In this document: one piece after another, positions 28,186 to 37,773 of the stretch
Position numbering within the stretch: position 1 is the stretch's first letter
Layout of the letters: each line of letters opens with the position of its first letter
Assembly (NCBI GenBank): GCA_029204225.1
Contig: MU832057.1
Span: 25,509 to 89,508 of the forward strand
Length of the DNA: 64,000 nucleotides
Direction of reading: 5' to 3'
Source of the DNA: Diphasiastrum complanatum
Taxonomy: Eukaryota; Streptophyta; Lycopodiopsida; Lycopodiales; Lycopodiaceae
Position numbers and translations under genes: made by a program
Notes under the pieces: generated by a model
What the model saw: only the letters and a program-made list of their open reading frames with translations
Database searches by the model: none
What the model was told of the DNA's origin: nothing

Positions 28186-28399
28186 GGTGGTATATTATCC
28201 GTATGATCCTAATGCCCCGATCTACGATCCAAACCAAGTTGTGTTTGCGATGCAACAATTTCCCGCAATACGCGGATGCTTTATCTGTGTAGGTAAACAT
28301 CCTAGTATTCGCTGCCCAGACAAACTTCGTCTTCCACGAGCTTGTGAAAATTGTGGCATTGAACACCATGTTAAGGATTGCCCTTCACGCTTGCGCTGA
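28186..28399 (+). pseudogene. Gag nucleocapsid fragment with two zinc knuckles (Tat-like)
   Basis: Plus-strand frame with CFICVGKHPSIRC and CENCGIEHHVKDC, two CCHC-type knuckles spaced like those of the Tat-like gag at 9381-10430. The left side is cut by the LTR of element E, which therefore inserted into this older element. No protease or RT follows, so this is either a deletion derivative or a gag-only element ending at the LTR start at 30138. Confidence 0.7.
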
Positions 28400-30137
28400 C
28401 ACAGTTGTGCTACTTCTGGGAGATTTACTGATTGATGTTTGTTATGTGAGTCTGAATATGTGTTTGTAAGTCCGTAACACCTATGTCGTTTTGTGATCAT
28501 GTTCTTTTAGTTTGCTCATCTTTTTACTTTTCTTTTTACACCCTTTTATGTTATGTTTTTTTTCTTGCATGTTTGTCAGTCAAATAATCTTTAAAGTACT
28601 CACGCGTAACTTTCAATTTCTAATCCAAAACATTCAATTGTTGTATAGAGTCAGAAAGATCACACAACAACACTACCTTGTGCATCGCCATTATCACCAT
28701 ACTCCATCAGATATTATCTACCGGTGTGCGCCCAACACAAATTATCTTCACAAGCAATGTTGTGCAACCCCAAAGCACAATTCAAATGTGAGGAAAAATC
28801 ACTACTCAGAAGACACAAGCTAGAGACCCCTCACACAAGCTTCCAAGCAGTATCTTTTCATGAGTGGACTCCCAAGAAACAACATACAGGTTGGAGAAAA
28901 GCAGTTAAGGGACTTCACAACAAATGTTCTATTTGGAAACTAATGGAGCACATTATTGGGCTGCCAATATTATCCAACAAAAGATCCATCTTCCCAACAA
29001 GATTTAATGTTCACAAAAACCACAACCACCTTCAATAAGCAGTTGATTTTACGTAAGCGATACAAAATCCACGCTTTTCTAGCTGTATATCCATGCTAGC
29101 TACTTCAACAAGCTCAAAAGTTGCAATGACGAAGAAATCTTGAATCCATCAGTGAATGGAATTATAAATACACAACCCCAAGGACAAATGTCATTTTCAA
29201 CGGCAAACAATGATGACTCTTTGAAAAATTGTACATTGAGCATTGGTTATGAACATGTATAAAAATACACACAAGATCCCTAGCATACCTTGTCCATATC
29301 CATTCCTTCTCCCATGTTCCACCATATAATTAATCTTGAAGCTTCATCTCACTTTTCTCATCCATGCTTCAAGACCTCATTCCCACCCGATTGATCATTC
29401 TGAACTTGCTCTAGTTCTCCCTTGAAGCACTTCGTAGAGCAGACAAGTCTACAATATTTGCAACATACAAACGATGTCAATTCATAACTCCCGACAAGCC
29501 AAGACAATCATATTATCAAAAGGACCTTGGAGATTTTTCACAAAACAACAAGTGGTGTTTTCGCAATTAAAGAAATCAGCAAGTTATTCACTTGTTGACT
29601 ATTCAAAGGGCACTACTTTATTCAAAAAAAAAAAGAAAAAAAAAGAGGAAGGGCAATCGTTCAGACCTCTATTCCAAGCAATCCTTCATGGAGCTCTTAA
29701 CGGTACAATTAAGCTACAATGCGACAATCACAATTCTGCCATTATGTTTTCAAGAGACAACTATGAGCAACAAACCTTTGATCTATTCATTCATCTCCAC
29801 CACCACCCCCATATCCGACTCATATCTTGCCTCATCTTCATCTCATTACCGTTCATTCTCACCTTGTGTTGTTTTCATACCATATTCAACAAGCCAAGCT
29901 CTTGTACATCATCCATTGAATCATCAACATGAGCAATTGGAACTACAAACCATCAAAGAGCCAAATCTGCTAGAGACGCTCATACTTCTTCAAAGCTTCA
30001 TCACCTACGGAGCAACACTTTACAAAATATTCCACATCTACAAGCTGCTCCGACTTGACTCCTCCCACACCATAAGGAGCGGGGTTCTTTATATTGCCAT
30101 TGGTGTGGGACCGCCAATCCAATTAGGAGGGGGATAA
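28400..30137 (+). other. Non-coding interior of the older plus-strand element, ending in a polypurine tract
   Basis: About 1.7 kb with no recognised domain; the frames at 29474-30137 are low-complexity and overlap each other. It ends in ATTAGGAGGGGGATAA directly before an LTR start (TGTTAGCAAC at 30138), so the stretch is best read as the 3' untranslated interior of the gag-bearing element on the left. Confidence 0.45.
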
Positions 30138-30400
30138 TGTTAGCAACAAATGAAAATCAAAGTAAAATAATACATTGTGGCATCTGTAGTGTAAGTCCAC
30201 ATGTGAGTACTTGTTAATAAATTCTTACCGTTGGGAAGCCTTAGCAAGCCTAGTTTATTGTTGATCCTTGCTAGTTGGGTACCACCTTAGCAAGTTTATT
30301 TATTGTCCAAGTAGTGGCTAGTTGGGTACCGCCTTAGCCACACCTTAATTAGTTTCTATTCCAAGCACTAGTTGGGAAGCCTTGGTGTTCCCTTTTCATT
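30138..30400 (+). repeat. LTR start fragment of family G, plus orientation, internally deleted
   Basis: Starts TGTTAGCAACAAATG after a polypurine tract. It matches the reverse complement of the complete family G LTR at 31959-32850 over its first 100 bases and again over the GTTGGGAAGCC / GTTGGGTACC section; the middle is missing. A TATA-like GCTATAAAAGC follows at about 30426. Confidence 0.75.
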
Positions 30401-30575
30401 CAATTAAAAGAATAATTATTATCTTGCTATAAAAGCAATGACCTTAGAGCAAGTTAATGAGGAAAATGAAGCCTGAGCTAAGGCTATTTTTCATAGCAAG
30501 CCAGCCAACAGGAAGCGACAGCGAAGAATGTAAGCAAATTGTTTGCGAGCCGCTGCACAGCTGAAGAAGGGGATA

Positions 30576-30710
30576 TGTGGAGCCTCATGATCCCACATTA
30601 TCTGACTTATTGTTATATATTATAAAAAAATTTAATTTTTATACATGTAAATGTGCTATAGTGCCTAAATTCATGTAAAGGCCTATTTGCACTTTGTAAA
30701 TTCACATTTA
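30576..30710 (+). repeat. LTR start fragment of family E, plus orientation
   Basis: TGTGGAGCCTCATGATCCCA onwards matches the minus-strand LTR at 28185-28051 and then diverges after TTCACATTTA. It is preceded by the polypurine tract GAAGAAGGGGATA (30563-30575), so it is a true 3' LTR start, cut short. Confidence 0.8.
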
Positions 30711-30711
30711 A

Positions 30712-31725
30712 CTGCTGAATCAGAATACAATACTCGCGGATTCTGATAAGAGATTTTCACTGAGAAAATACTGATTTTATATATATATATATATATATAA
30801 AATTTAGAATTCGCTAGAAATCGTTCAGACTTCGGATGATGTCATGATATGGTCGACGAATTCTGATAAAGATTTTTCATTGACAAAATATTGAGTTTTT
30901 TAATTTTTTGCAAAGGAGATAATTTGTGGAGGATGTATAGAAATCGTTCAAACTGTGGGCGATTTTCGGGTATGGTCGACGAATTCTGATATTGCATTTT
31001 TTTTAAATTTAGAGTTCGCCAGAAATCATTCAGACTTCGAATGATTTCACGGCTTGGTCGGCAAATTCTAATAAGGAGTTTTCATTGACAAAATATTGAT
31101 TTTTTAATTTTTTTTTTGAATTTTTTGCAAAGGACAGAATTCGCAGAGGATGTATAGAAATCGTTCAAACTATGGGCAATTTCTTGGTATGGTTGACGAA
31201 TTTTGATACTGCATTTTTATTTTTATTTTTAGAATTTGCTAGAAATCATTCAGACTTCGTACGATTTTATGGTATGGTCGACAAATTCTGATAAGGAGTT
31301 TTCATTGACAAAATATTGATTTTTTACTTTTTTTGAATTTTTTGGAAAGGACATAATTTGTAGAGGATGTATAGAAATTGTTCAGACTGTGGGCGATTTC
31401 CTAGTATGGTCGGCGAATTCTGAAACGAAAGTTTTGCTGATAGACAAGGATAATAGTGAAAAAGTGATTTTCTGGTAGAAAACAGGCTAAATCTCTGAGA
31501 TAAAATTCGCGGAGCTGCTGGAGGATTGATTTTACATAGATCTAGCCTCAGTGAAGCCGACGAATTTCGACACAAAGATTAGGGTGGAAAACAAAGGATT
31601 TTGCCAATAAACTAGTGGGTTTTTGAAAACTCTGAACAGGGTCAGAATTCACGGAGGTGATAAAATCGAAGATCAATGTCGATTATGGCTGCAGACAGAT
31701 CGGCGAATTCTGATATACTTGTTTG
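30712..31725. repeat. Tandem array with alternating ~95-base units (leader of family G element)
   Basis: Two related units alternate: one with AATTCGCTAGAAATCGTTCAG ... GGTCGACGAATTCTGATAA, and one with GGATGTATAGAAATCGTTCA ... GGTCGACGAATTCTGATA. About three dimers are seen from 30800 to 31440; the same core (GGCGAATTCTGA) recurs more loosely to 31725. A (TA)n run sits at 30780-30800. It lies next to the minus-strand primer site at 31943, so it is probably the leader of that element. Confidence 0.75.
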
Positions 31726-31942
31726 ATTAAAAAAAATGTCACTTGGGTCACTTCTTTCAAAGAAAATGTCCAAGCTGACACTTTTGTTGCTTCCCCCCGA
31801 CTTGATAGGTTGCTCAGCAGCTCGTGTAGGACCTCGAGAAAAGTCTTGTGTTGTAGTGTGAAGGAAAATAACAGGCAAGCATATGCACAAGCACGTTAGT
31901 ATTAAAGAAAACAAGTAAGCTATGTAGAAAAAAACTTAGAAA

Positions 31943-31957
31943 GCGGCAATGGTGCCA
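31943..31957 (-). other. Primer binding site of family G element, tRNA-Asp type
   Basis: Minus-strand TGGCACCATTGCCGC, a decayed form of the tRNA-Asp site, one base from the LTR end. Confidence 0.75.
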
Positions 31958-31958
31958 A

Positions 31959-32850
31959 TGTTGGAAGTATTTCTACTTTCTACGGTGGCTAGGTCTAATG
32001 AGGGGTTTGTGCGTAGTATAGTGGTAGACCGGTCGTCCACCTTCTACAAAGCTTAACAACTGTGAAATAAAAAACATAAATGAAACGAGAGCACCAAGGC
32101 TTTCCAACTAGTGCTTGGAATAGAAACTAATTAAGGTGTGGCTAAGGCGGTACCCAACTAGCCACTCCTTGGAAAGTAAATAAACTCGCTAAGGCGGTAC
32201 CCAACTAGCAAGGATCAACAATAAACTAGGCTTGCTAAGGCTTCCCAACTAGCAAACCGTAAAACTAATACTAATTCCCAAAGGGAAATGAAATAATAAA
32301 TTGCGGCTAACTAAATAACTAACAAATAAAACATGCCACAATAATCCAGTGAAAGGAGGCAAGAGGAGGCCCGAGCACCTTCCCTCAAGCTATGCACCTT
32401 CCAATGGGAACACAAGTGAAACAACAAGATAATCTCAAAAGAGATAGCAATTTAGCATAATCTCAAAACTGTTATTTTACAAAGGAAACGCCTCTCTTCT
32501 TATAGCAAAAAGGGTCTTCCATAAGCTTCTACTAACTTATGGGATTAATTTCTAAAACTTGCAATTCTGAGACTTCTAAATTTCTCAAATTCTAACTCAT
32601 AAAGTCTAAGACTCTAAACTTAGAACTCAATATAACTTAAAATCTTTTATTTTCTAAGCTTAAGTTTCTAAGTTTAAGTGCTCTAAATTAAGTTTTCTAA
32701 CTTAGAAGTTTAGAATTTAATTAAGTTTATACCCATGGACTTATAACACACATGCCATGGTAAGAATTTATTAACAAGTACTCACACGTGGACTTACACT
32801 ACAGATGCCACAGTGTTTTATTTTACTTTGATTTTAATTTGTTGCTAACA
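31959..32850 (-). repeat. 5' LTR of family G element, minus orientation
   Basis: 892 bases from TGTTGG to GCTAACA on the plus strand; on the minus strand it reads TGTTAGCAAC to TTCCAACA. It contains repeated GCTAAGGCGGTACCCAACTAG units (32140-32260) and a TATA-like TTGCTATAAG on the minus strand near 32510. The interior to its left is reduced to the leader array. Confidence 0.82.
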
Positions 32851-33053
32851 CCTTTTATCTTCGTCTTCATGTTCGTGTTCGTGCTCTTGTTCGTGTGACC
32901 TTCAGTCAATGAACGTTTGACTCTCGTCTTTGTGTCTTCGGTCTTCAAAGCTTTTCTGTTCGCAACCATGCAGCTCCCTTGTTTCTCTTCTGCCTTGAGC
33001 TCTAAAGCTATCATAGCTTTGTGGCCAGAAACAATTTGTTTTTTCATACACCA
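32851..33053. other. Short flank, no recognised gene
   Basis: A small minus-strand frame (32823-33047) overlaps the LTR by 28 bases and has no known domain. It is probably part of an older degraded element. Confidence 0.4.
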
Positions 33054-34836
33054 GTAGAGATGTCATTTTTGTGGAAGATCAATTTATCAACCACAAAGGG
33101 AAAGCTCGAGAAATTTTCGATCCATGTATCAAAAATAGATCCAGGATCAAAAACCAGAAAATCGATACTGACTCGAAAAATGAGTCACAACCTCGACGGG
33201 TCGAATCACATCAGAGGGTCGAAATTTAGCCAAGAAGATCGAATCGACCCAGACAACCTCCATCCCGATTTATAGATGATGCAGCCTATTACTTTGTGCA
33301 GGAACCAAACACAGTTTCAAAGATGCTGATCAATGGAAAGCAGTGATAGACACATAATTCGACTCTCTGATAGAAAATCAAACGTGGATAATCACTGAGC
33401 TGCCAAAGGGTCGAAATTTGATTCCATCCAAATGGATATTCAAGACGAAGTATGATACTGAAGGAAGGCTGAATCGATATAAAGCCAGACTAGTCGCCAA
33501 AGACTATTCCCAGATTCCAGATCTGGATTATTCTGATACCTTCAGCCTTGTTGTCAAAGCATGCTTCGATCCCCGACTATTACTTTCCTTTGCAGCTGCA
33601 GCAGATCTCAAAGTCCATCAAATGGATGTCCAGACTGCTTTCCTCAACAAGACCATTGAAGAGGAAATCTATATGTCACAGCCAGAGGGATATGAAGTTC
33701 GAGGTAAGCAACACCTTATATGCAAAATTCACAAGGCACTCTATGGGCTGAAATAGTCACCCAGAGCCTGGTTCAAAAAAATCAATGCATTTCTTATTGA
33801 GAATGGTTTCATTCCGAACTCAGTAGACTCGAATGTCTACTTCAAGTCCGTATCGAATTTCTACATCATCATCACTCTCTATATAGATGATACTCTATTA
33901 TTCAGTAACAATCTGAATCTGATGGAGGACACGAAATACATAAAATGACTGATATGGGTCCAGCCACTACTGTCTCGGAATCAAAATTTTCCAAAATTCG
34001 ACCCAACAGACTGATTTTCATCAGTCAACAAAGATACCTCACCAACGTGTTGGAAAAGTATGGAATGGCCAATTGCAAACCAAGCCTCTTTCCACTCGAC
34101 CTTGGACTAAAGCTATCAAAGGAACAATCTCCTCAAATTGAAGTAGAAAAGGAGAAAATGAAGCAATATCCGTTTCACTCCATTATCGGCTCACTGATGT
34201 ACGCAATGATCTCCACACAACTTGACCTTGCATATTCGATCAGTTCACTTAGCCAGTTCCTATCGAATCCAAGTCTAACCCATTGGAAAGCACTTACAAA
34301 GGTCATGAAATACGTCCAAGCAACCAAGAATCTCAACATCTGTTATGGAGGTAGTCAATGTGCCAATATTCTTCACGGCTACACAAATGCAGATTGGACG
34401 GGAGATATCGATACCAGAAGGTCGACTTTTAGATTTGTATTTTTATACAATCAAGGCCCAATTTCTTGGAACAGCCGAAAGCATACCTCAGTAGCATTGT
34501 CATCAACCGAATCAAAATTGCTACCACAAATGCTACCAAGGAGGCAATCTGGCTAAGGCACCTGCGTGCAGAAATCGACCTTGCATAGTCACATCCAACG
34601 GCCATTTTTTGTAACAACCAAAGCACTATAGCACTCTCTTTAAATCCGAGATTTCGTTCTCGAAGCAAGCATATCGAAATAAGGTATCTCTACCTAAGAG
34701 AGAAAGTGCAAAGCAAGGAGTATCATTGGTCTATTGCAGGACAGATTCAATGGCAGAAAATTACTTCACCAAGGCTTTATCAAAGGAGCACCATCTCAGG
34801 ATTCAACAATTTGTTAGGATCCACATTAAGGAGGAG
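33054..34836 (+). pseudogene. Ty1/copia pol remnant, family B plus copy
   Basis: It begins inside the integrase-RT linker (RDVIFVEDQF in the correct frame). RT follows: LIPSKWIFKTKYDTEGRLNR, HQMDVQTAFLNKTI, YGLK-stop-SPRAW with TAG at 33754-33756 where Gln is conserved, SVDSNVYFKS, LYIDDTLLFSNN with an intact Asp pair. A deletion of a few dozen bases near 33940 precedes FISQQRYLTNVLEKYGM and the RNase H part (TNADWTGDIDTRRST, ALSSTESK), which ends with broken pieces before the polypurine tract AAGGAGGAG. The same family occurs in minus orientation at 45885-49365. Confidence 0.9.
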
Positions 34837-35481
34837 TGTTGAAATTCGATGCTCAGCCTCAAATCCATTCAATAATGAGCATCTTGAAAGCTGTATATAT
34901 TTATACAAGAAAACCAAAAAAAGGATGACTCAAATTTTTATAGCAAAAACTTGACTCTTAGTTTTTAGAATTTTTCGATATCATATCGACTCAAAAAATA
35001 CGTAATTTTCGAGTCATTGTAATTTTTGAATCAATGTAAATTTCGATATTGTCGGTTAGAAATCCGATCCGTGGTAAAAGTCCGCCTACTTTGTACATTC
35101 AAAGGCGGTTGTAATAAATGAGACAGATAGCATTTAATGCTAATTAGATATTTAGCAAGTAAAAGATATTTTGTAATAGACCAACAAACTGTAGATAGGA
35201 AGTTAGTTAAGACTTAATCTTCATCAGAAAACTTCTTCTGAATTAATTTCGAGTTTTTGGAGTCAAGCTTTATCACGCTCAACAAGCTGAAGTTATCAAT
35301 TCAAGCCATTGTACTCATTGTTGATATTAATCAGAGTGCAATTCCAATCTCACTATTGTATTGTTCATTTGTGCTTATCTGAATCATTCATTCTTGAATT
35401 GTTCTGCTGCTAACTGACATTCTTCCAATCCTACACCGCACCCGCTCGAACTTCCGCTGACTAACCTCTCGTTTTACGACA
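34837..35481 (+). repeat. LTR of copia family B, plus copy
   Basis: 645 bases, TGTTGAAATTCG to TTTACGACA, homologous to the minus-strand LTR at 45885-46494. A TATA-like TATATTTATA lies near 34893. The interior in front ends in AAGGAGGAG, so it is a 3' LTR, yet a primer-site-like sequence follows it. Confidence 0.88.
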
Positions 35482-35493
35482 TGGTATCAAAGC
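35482..35493 (+). other. Primer-site-like sequence after the family B LTR
   Basis: TGGTATCAAAGC follows the LTR end directly; it differs by one base from the common TGGTATCAGAGC site. This suggests that a second, tandem family B copy sharing this LTR once began here. Confidence 0.6.
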
Positions 35494-35894
35494 TTCTGTT
35501 ATAATCAGAGTTCTACTAATCTGATACCATAGTATCCCACGGTTTTATGACTTCGATGCTACAATCACATCTACAACTTCGATAAAGCGTTGAGTGTGGA
35601 TGAGAAAGTTTCATATATAACACATCACCTAGTTGCATAGATTAGGTCAAAAATTAACTCTCTTTTCCTTGTAGTCCACCAATACGGATAACAAATCATC
35701 AATTGAAGTTTGCCCTCCATGTCATTCTTTGTAAAGAGAAAGCTAAGTAAAAAATAAATAAATTGCATTGTCTCAAAATTGCAATATATCAAGATAGCTG
35801 ATTAGTTGGATCAAAATGAACATTATAGCATAAGGTCGTAATGCAAATTTTTAGAATATAAAAAATATAAATATAAAAAATTTTATAATACATA
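35494..35894. other. AT-rich spacer, no genes seen
   Basis: About 400 bases with no coding or repeat signal apart from A/T runs. Confidence 0.5.
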
Positions 35895-35902
35895 TATCAA
35901 GA

Positions 35903-36687
35903 CATAGATGCACCGAATCGCGATTCGTTGGGTCCACAATTCGCGAGTCGCGATTTTGAACCCAGAATCGCAAAAAACAAAAAAAAAAAAATTGGAAAAA
36001 TAGCTTATGGCTGAAATTTTTTTAGGGGATCAATGGTCAAACCAACGTTTTGCCTCTCAGAAGTGCAGTAGACGAAACATATCTTATTTTCAGTAGCTAT
36101 TTGGTTGTCATTTGCTCTGGTTTTCAATAAATGTTAATCCTACAGTTTGGGCTATCAACTGTATGGATGATGATCACTTTTGCAATCGTTTCACTGGAGA
36201 TGTGAGTGCAATGTGCATACAGTTGGGGGCATAATATTGGGCCCTTCTCGGCGCGCATTTGGATTCATTTTTATCTATGGGGGGTGGTAGCATTTTTATC
36301 TACAATGTCTATATAGCATGAAGCTCTAGGGGGTTCGGGGGGTGATAGCCCCCTGGGAAACAGGGGGTTCGGGGAGCGGTTTTCCCCCTGAGAAACAGGG
36401 GGTCCGGGGGGGCGGTAGCCCCCGAGTGGGGGGTTTAGGGGGCAACGGCCCCCAACGGCGAGGTCCAGGGGCTCTTCATGATTTGGCCTTCCAACTCCCT
36501 GAGTGAAAACACACTTTTTGGTGTTTTGCACCCGAAACAGTCGGCAAACTACATAGTCATAATGCTCTCAATCAGAGCTTCCATCTGATACCCATATTGG
36601 CTAAAAAAATTTCAAAAAAAAAAAAAATGATTCTGCGCGATTTTGGAAAAATCCCGAAACGCGTTTCTGAATCGCGGTGCATCTATG
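35903..36687. mobile_element. hAT-like non-autonomous DNA transposon (785 bases)
   Basis: Perfect 13-base terminal inverted repeats CATAGATGCACCG / CGGTGCATCTATG bound the element. A perfect 8-base direct repeat TATCAAGA flanks it at 35895-35902 and 36688-36695; an 8-base target duplication is characteristic of hAT elements. Subterminal CGCGATT-type motifs recur in both ends (AATCGCGATTCG, TCGCGATTTT, CTGCGCGATTTT). No transposase is encoded. The centre holds a GC-rich minisatellite. Confidence 0.88.
36328..36460. repeat. GC-rich minisatellite, 30-35-base units, within the hAT-like element
   Basis: About four units, each of the form AGGGGGTYCGGGGGGCGGTAG followed by CCCCCTGRGAAAC. Each unit contains an internal palindrome (GGGGGCGGTAGCCCCC) and G-runs, so hairpins or G-quadruplexes are possible. 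It stands out sharply from the AT-rich surroundings. Confidence 0.85.
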
Positions 36688-36695
36688 TATCAAGA

Positions 36696-37744
36696 CAGTA
36701 TTTGTTGGGCTCCTTGTATGGTTTGTTATTGTTTCAACAATAAAATTTTGGCATGTCTTTGACGAATCAAACAAATTTGTCATTCTAGATCTTGCAATCT
36801 TGATTTATGATTTGTAATAGAGTGTGCTTTGAAGTTAGAACCTTCAAATTTCTTAAAGAACATACGCATATGTGCTCCAGAGAAATCCTTTGGCTATTAG
36901 GACTTTGGTTCAACTTGTTCTATAATGTCCTAGTTATCACTTGCATATAAAATGTGAATGTTGTTCGTACATATTTGACTGATATCCTGATTTTGTTACA
37001 ACAAAATTTTCTTGATATTGGTCTTACATCTATTATGCCAAACTTGGTTATGTAGAAAAGTTCATGAACACACGAATATATTTTAATTTGCCACTGAACA
37101 TGCTCATTGCACAGGGACAAATTTATTGATACATCGGTAACCATCGAAATATGGGAATGATACAGTAGTAAATTTAAAACTTCAGGAATTAAGGGAGATA
37201 CTACTCTAGTGTATCTGAAAATGCAGACATGTTGACATAGATGCTTAGATGCTAAGATTCAACCAATGAATCACACAGTACACAGACTTTAAAGGTCAGG
37301 TACTCTCTAGCTCAAGTTTAAGAACGTGAAATACTGATCAAATAGATGCTACAATTTTGACCTAACAATTTCAAAATAGGCGATTGATATGTCCACTTCA
37401 GGAGTTATTGCAGCTATTAACTCAAAAAAAAAATTCATCTTCATGCACATCATAGCCAGATGCAATAGTAGAGAGAACCGTAGATGTTCATGTTCAAGTT
37501 GTTCATAAAGTAGCCGACGACAGCCAGAGTTTGAATGGGATATGCTTAACCAATTATACACTTCCCATGCTTTCATGAAACCTATACAAACTAATACTTG
37601 AGTTACATAGTTTCCAAAACAAAATACTAGGACAGAAACTCATTTTAGTAAATCTCCACTATCCTTCAAAACCTGTAATTAGAACTAGCATCGCTTCCCA
37701 ATAACTTCTGTAATTTAACAATACTGGTTGGATGTCTTTTCTTA
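36696..37744. other. Downstream flank of RPB10 (3' UTR and intergenic)
   Basis: No coding or transposon signal. The part next to 37744 should hold the RPB10 3' UTR; I could not fix a poly(A) site. Confidence 0.45.
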
Positions 37745-37773
37745 TTACTGATTGCTTTCGTTCCTCTCCAGAG
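37745..37773 (-). other. NRPB10: RPB10 exon 4 (C-terminus and stop)
   Basis: Encodes the last residues TLERNESNQ (Thr codon split across the intron) and TAA at 37747-37745. Acceptor GTTTTACAG. The tail is the least conserved part of RPB10, so this exon is less certain than the others. Confidence 0.88.

Noticed and set aside
29474-30137. Overlapping frames of 152 and 181 codons
   Set aside because: They overlap in different frames, are His/Ser/Thr-rich, have no motif, and one runs through the polypurine tract into the LTR.
30712-31725. CRISPR-like array
   Set aside because: Spacers and repeats are not distinct; units are contiguous ~95-base tandem copies in plant DNA.
32823-33047. Minus-strand 74-codon basic frame
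   Set aside because: It begins in unassigned flank and runs into the LTR of family G; no homology recognised.
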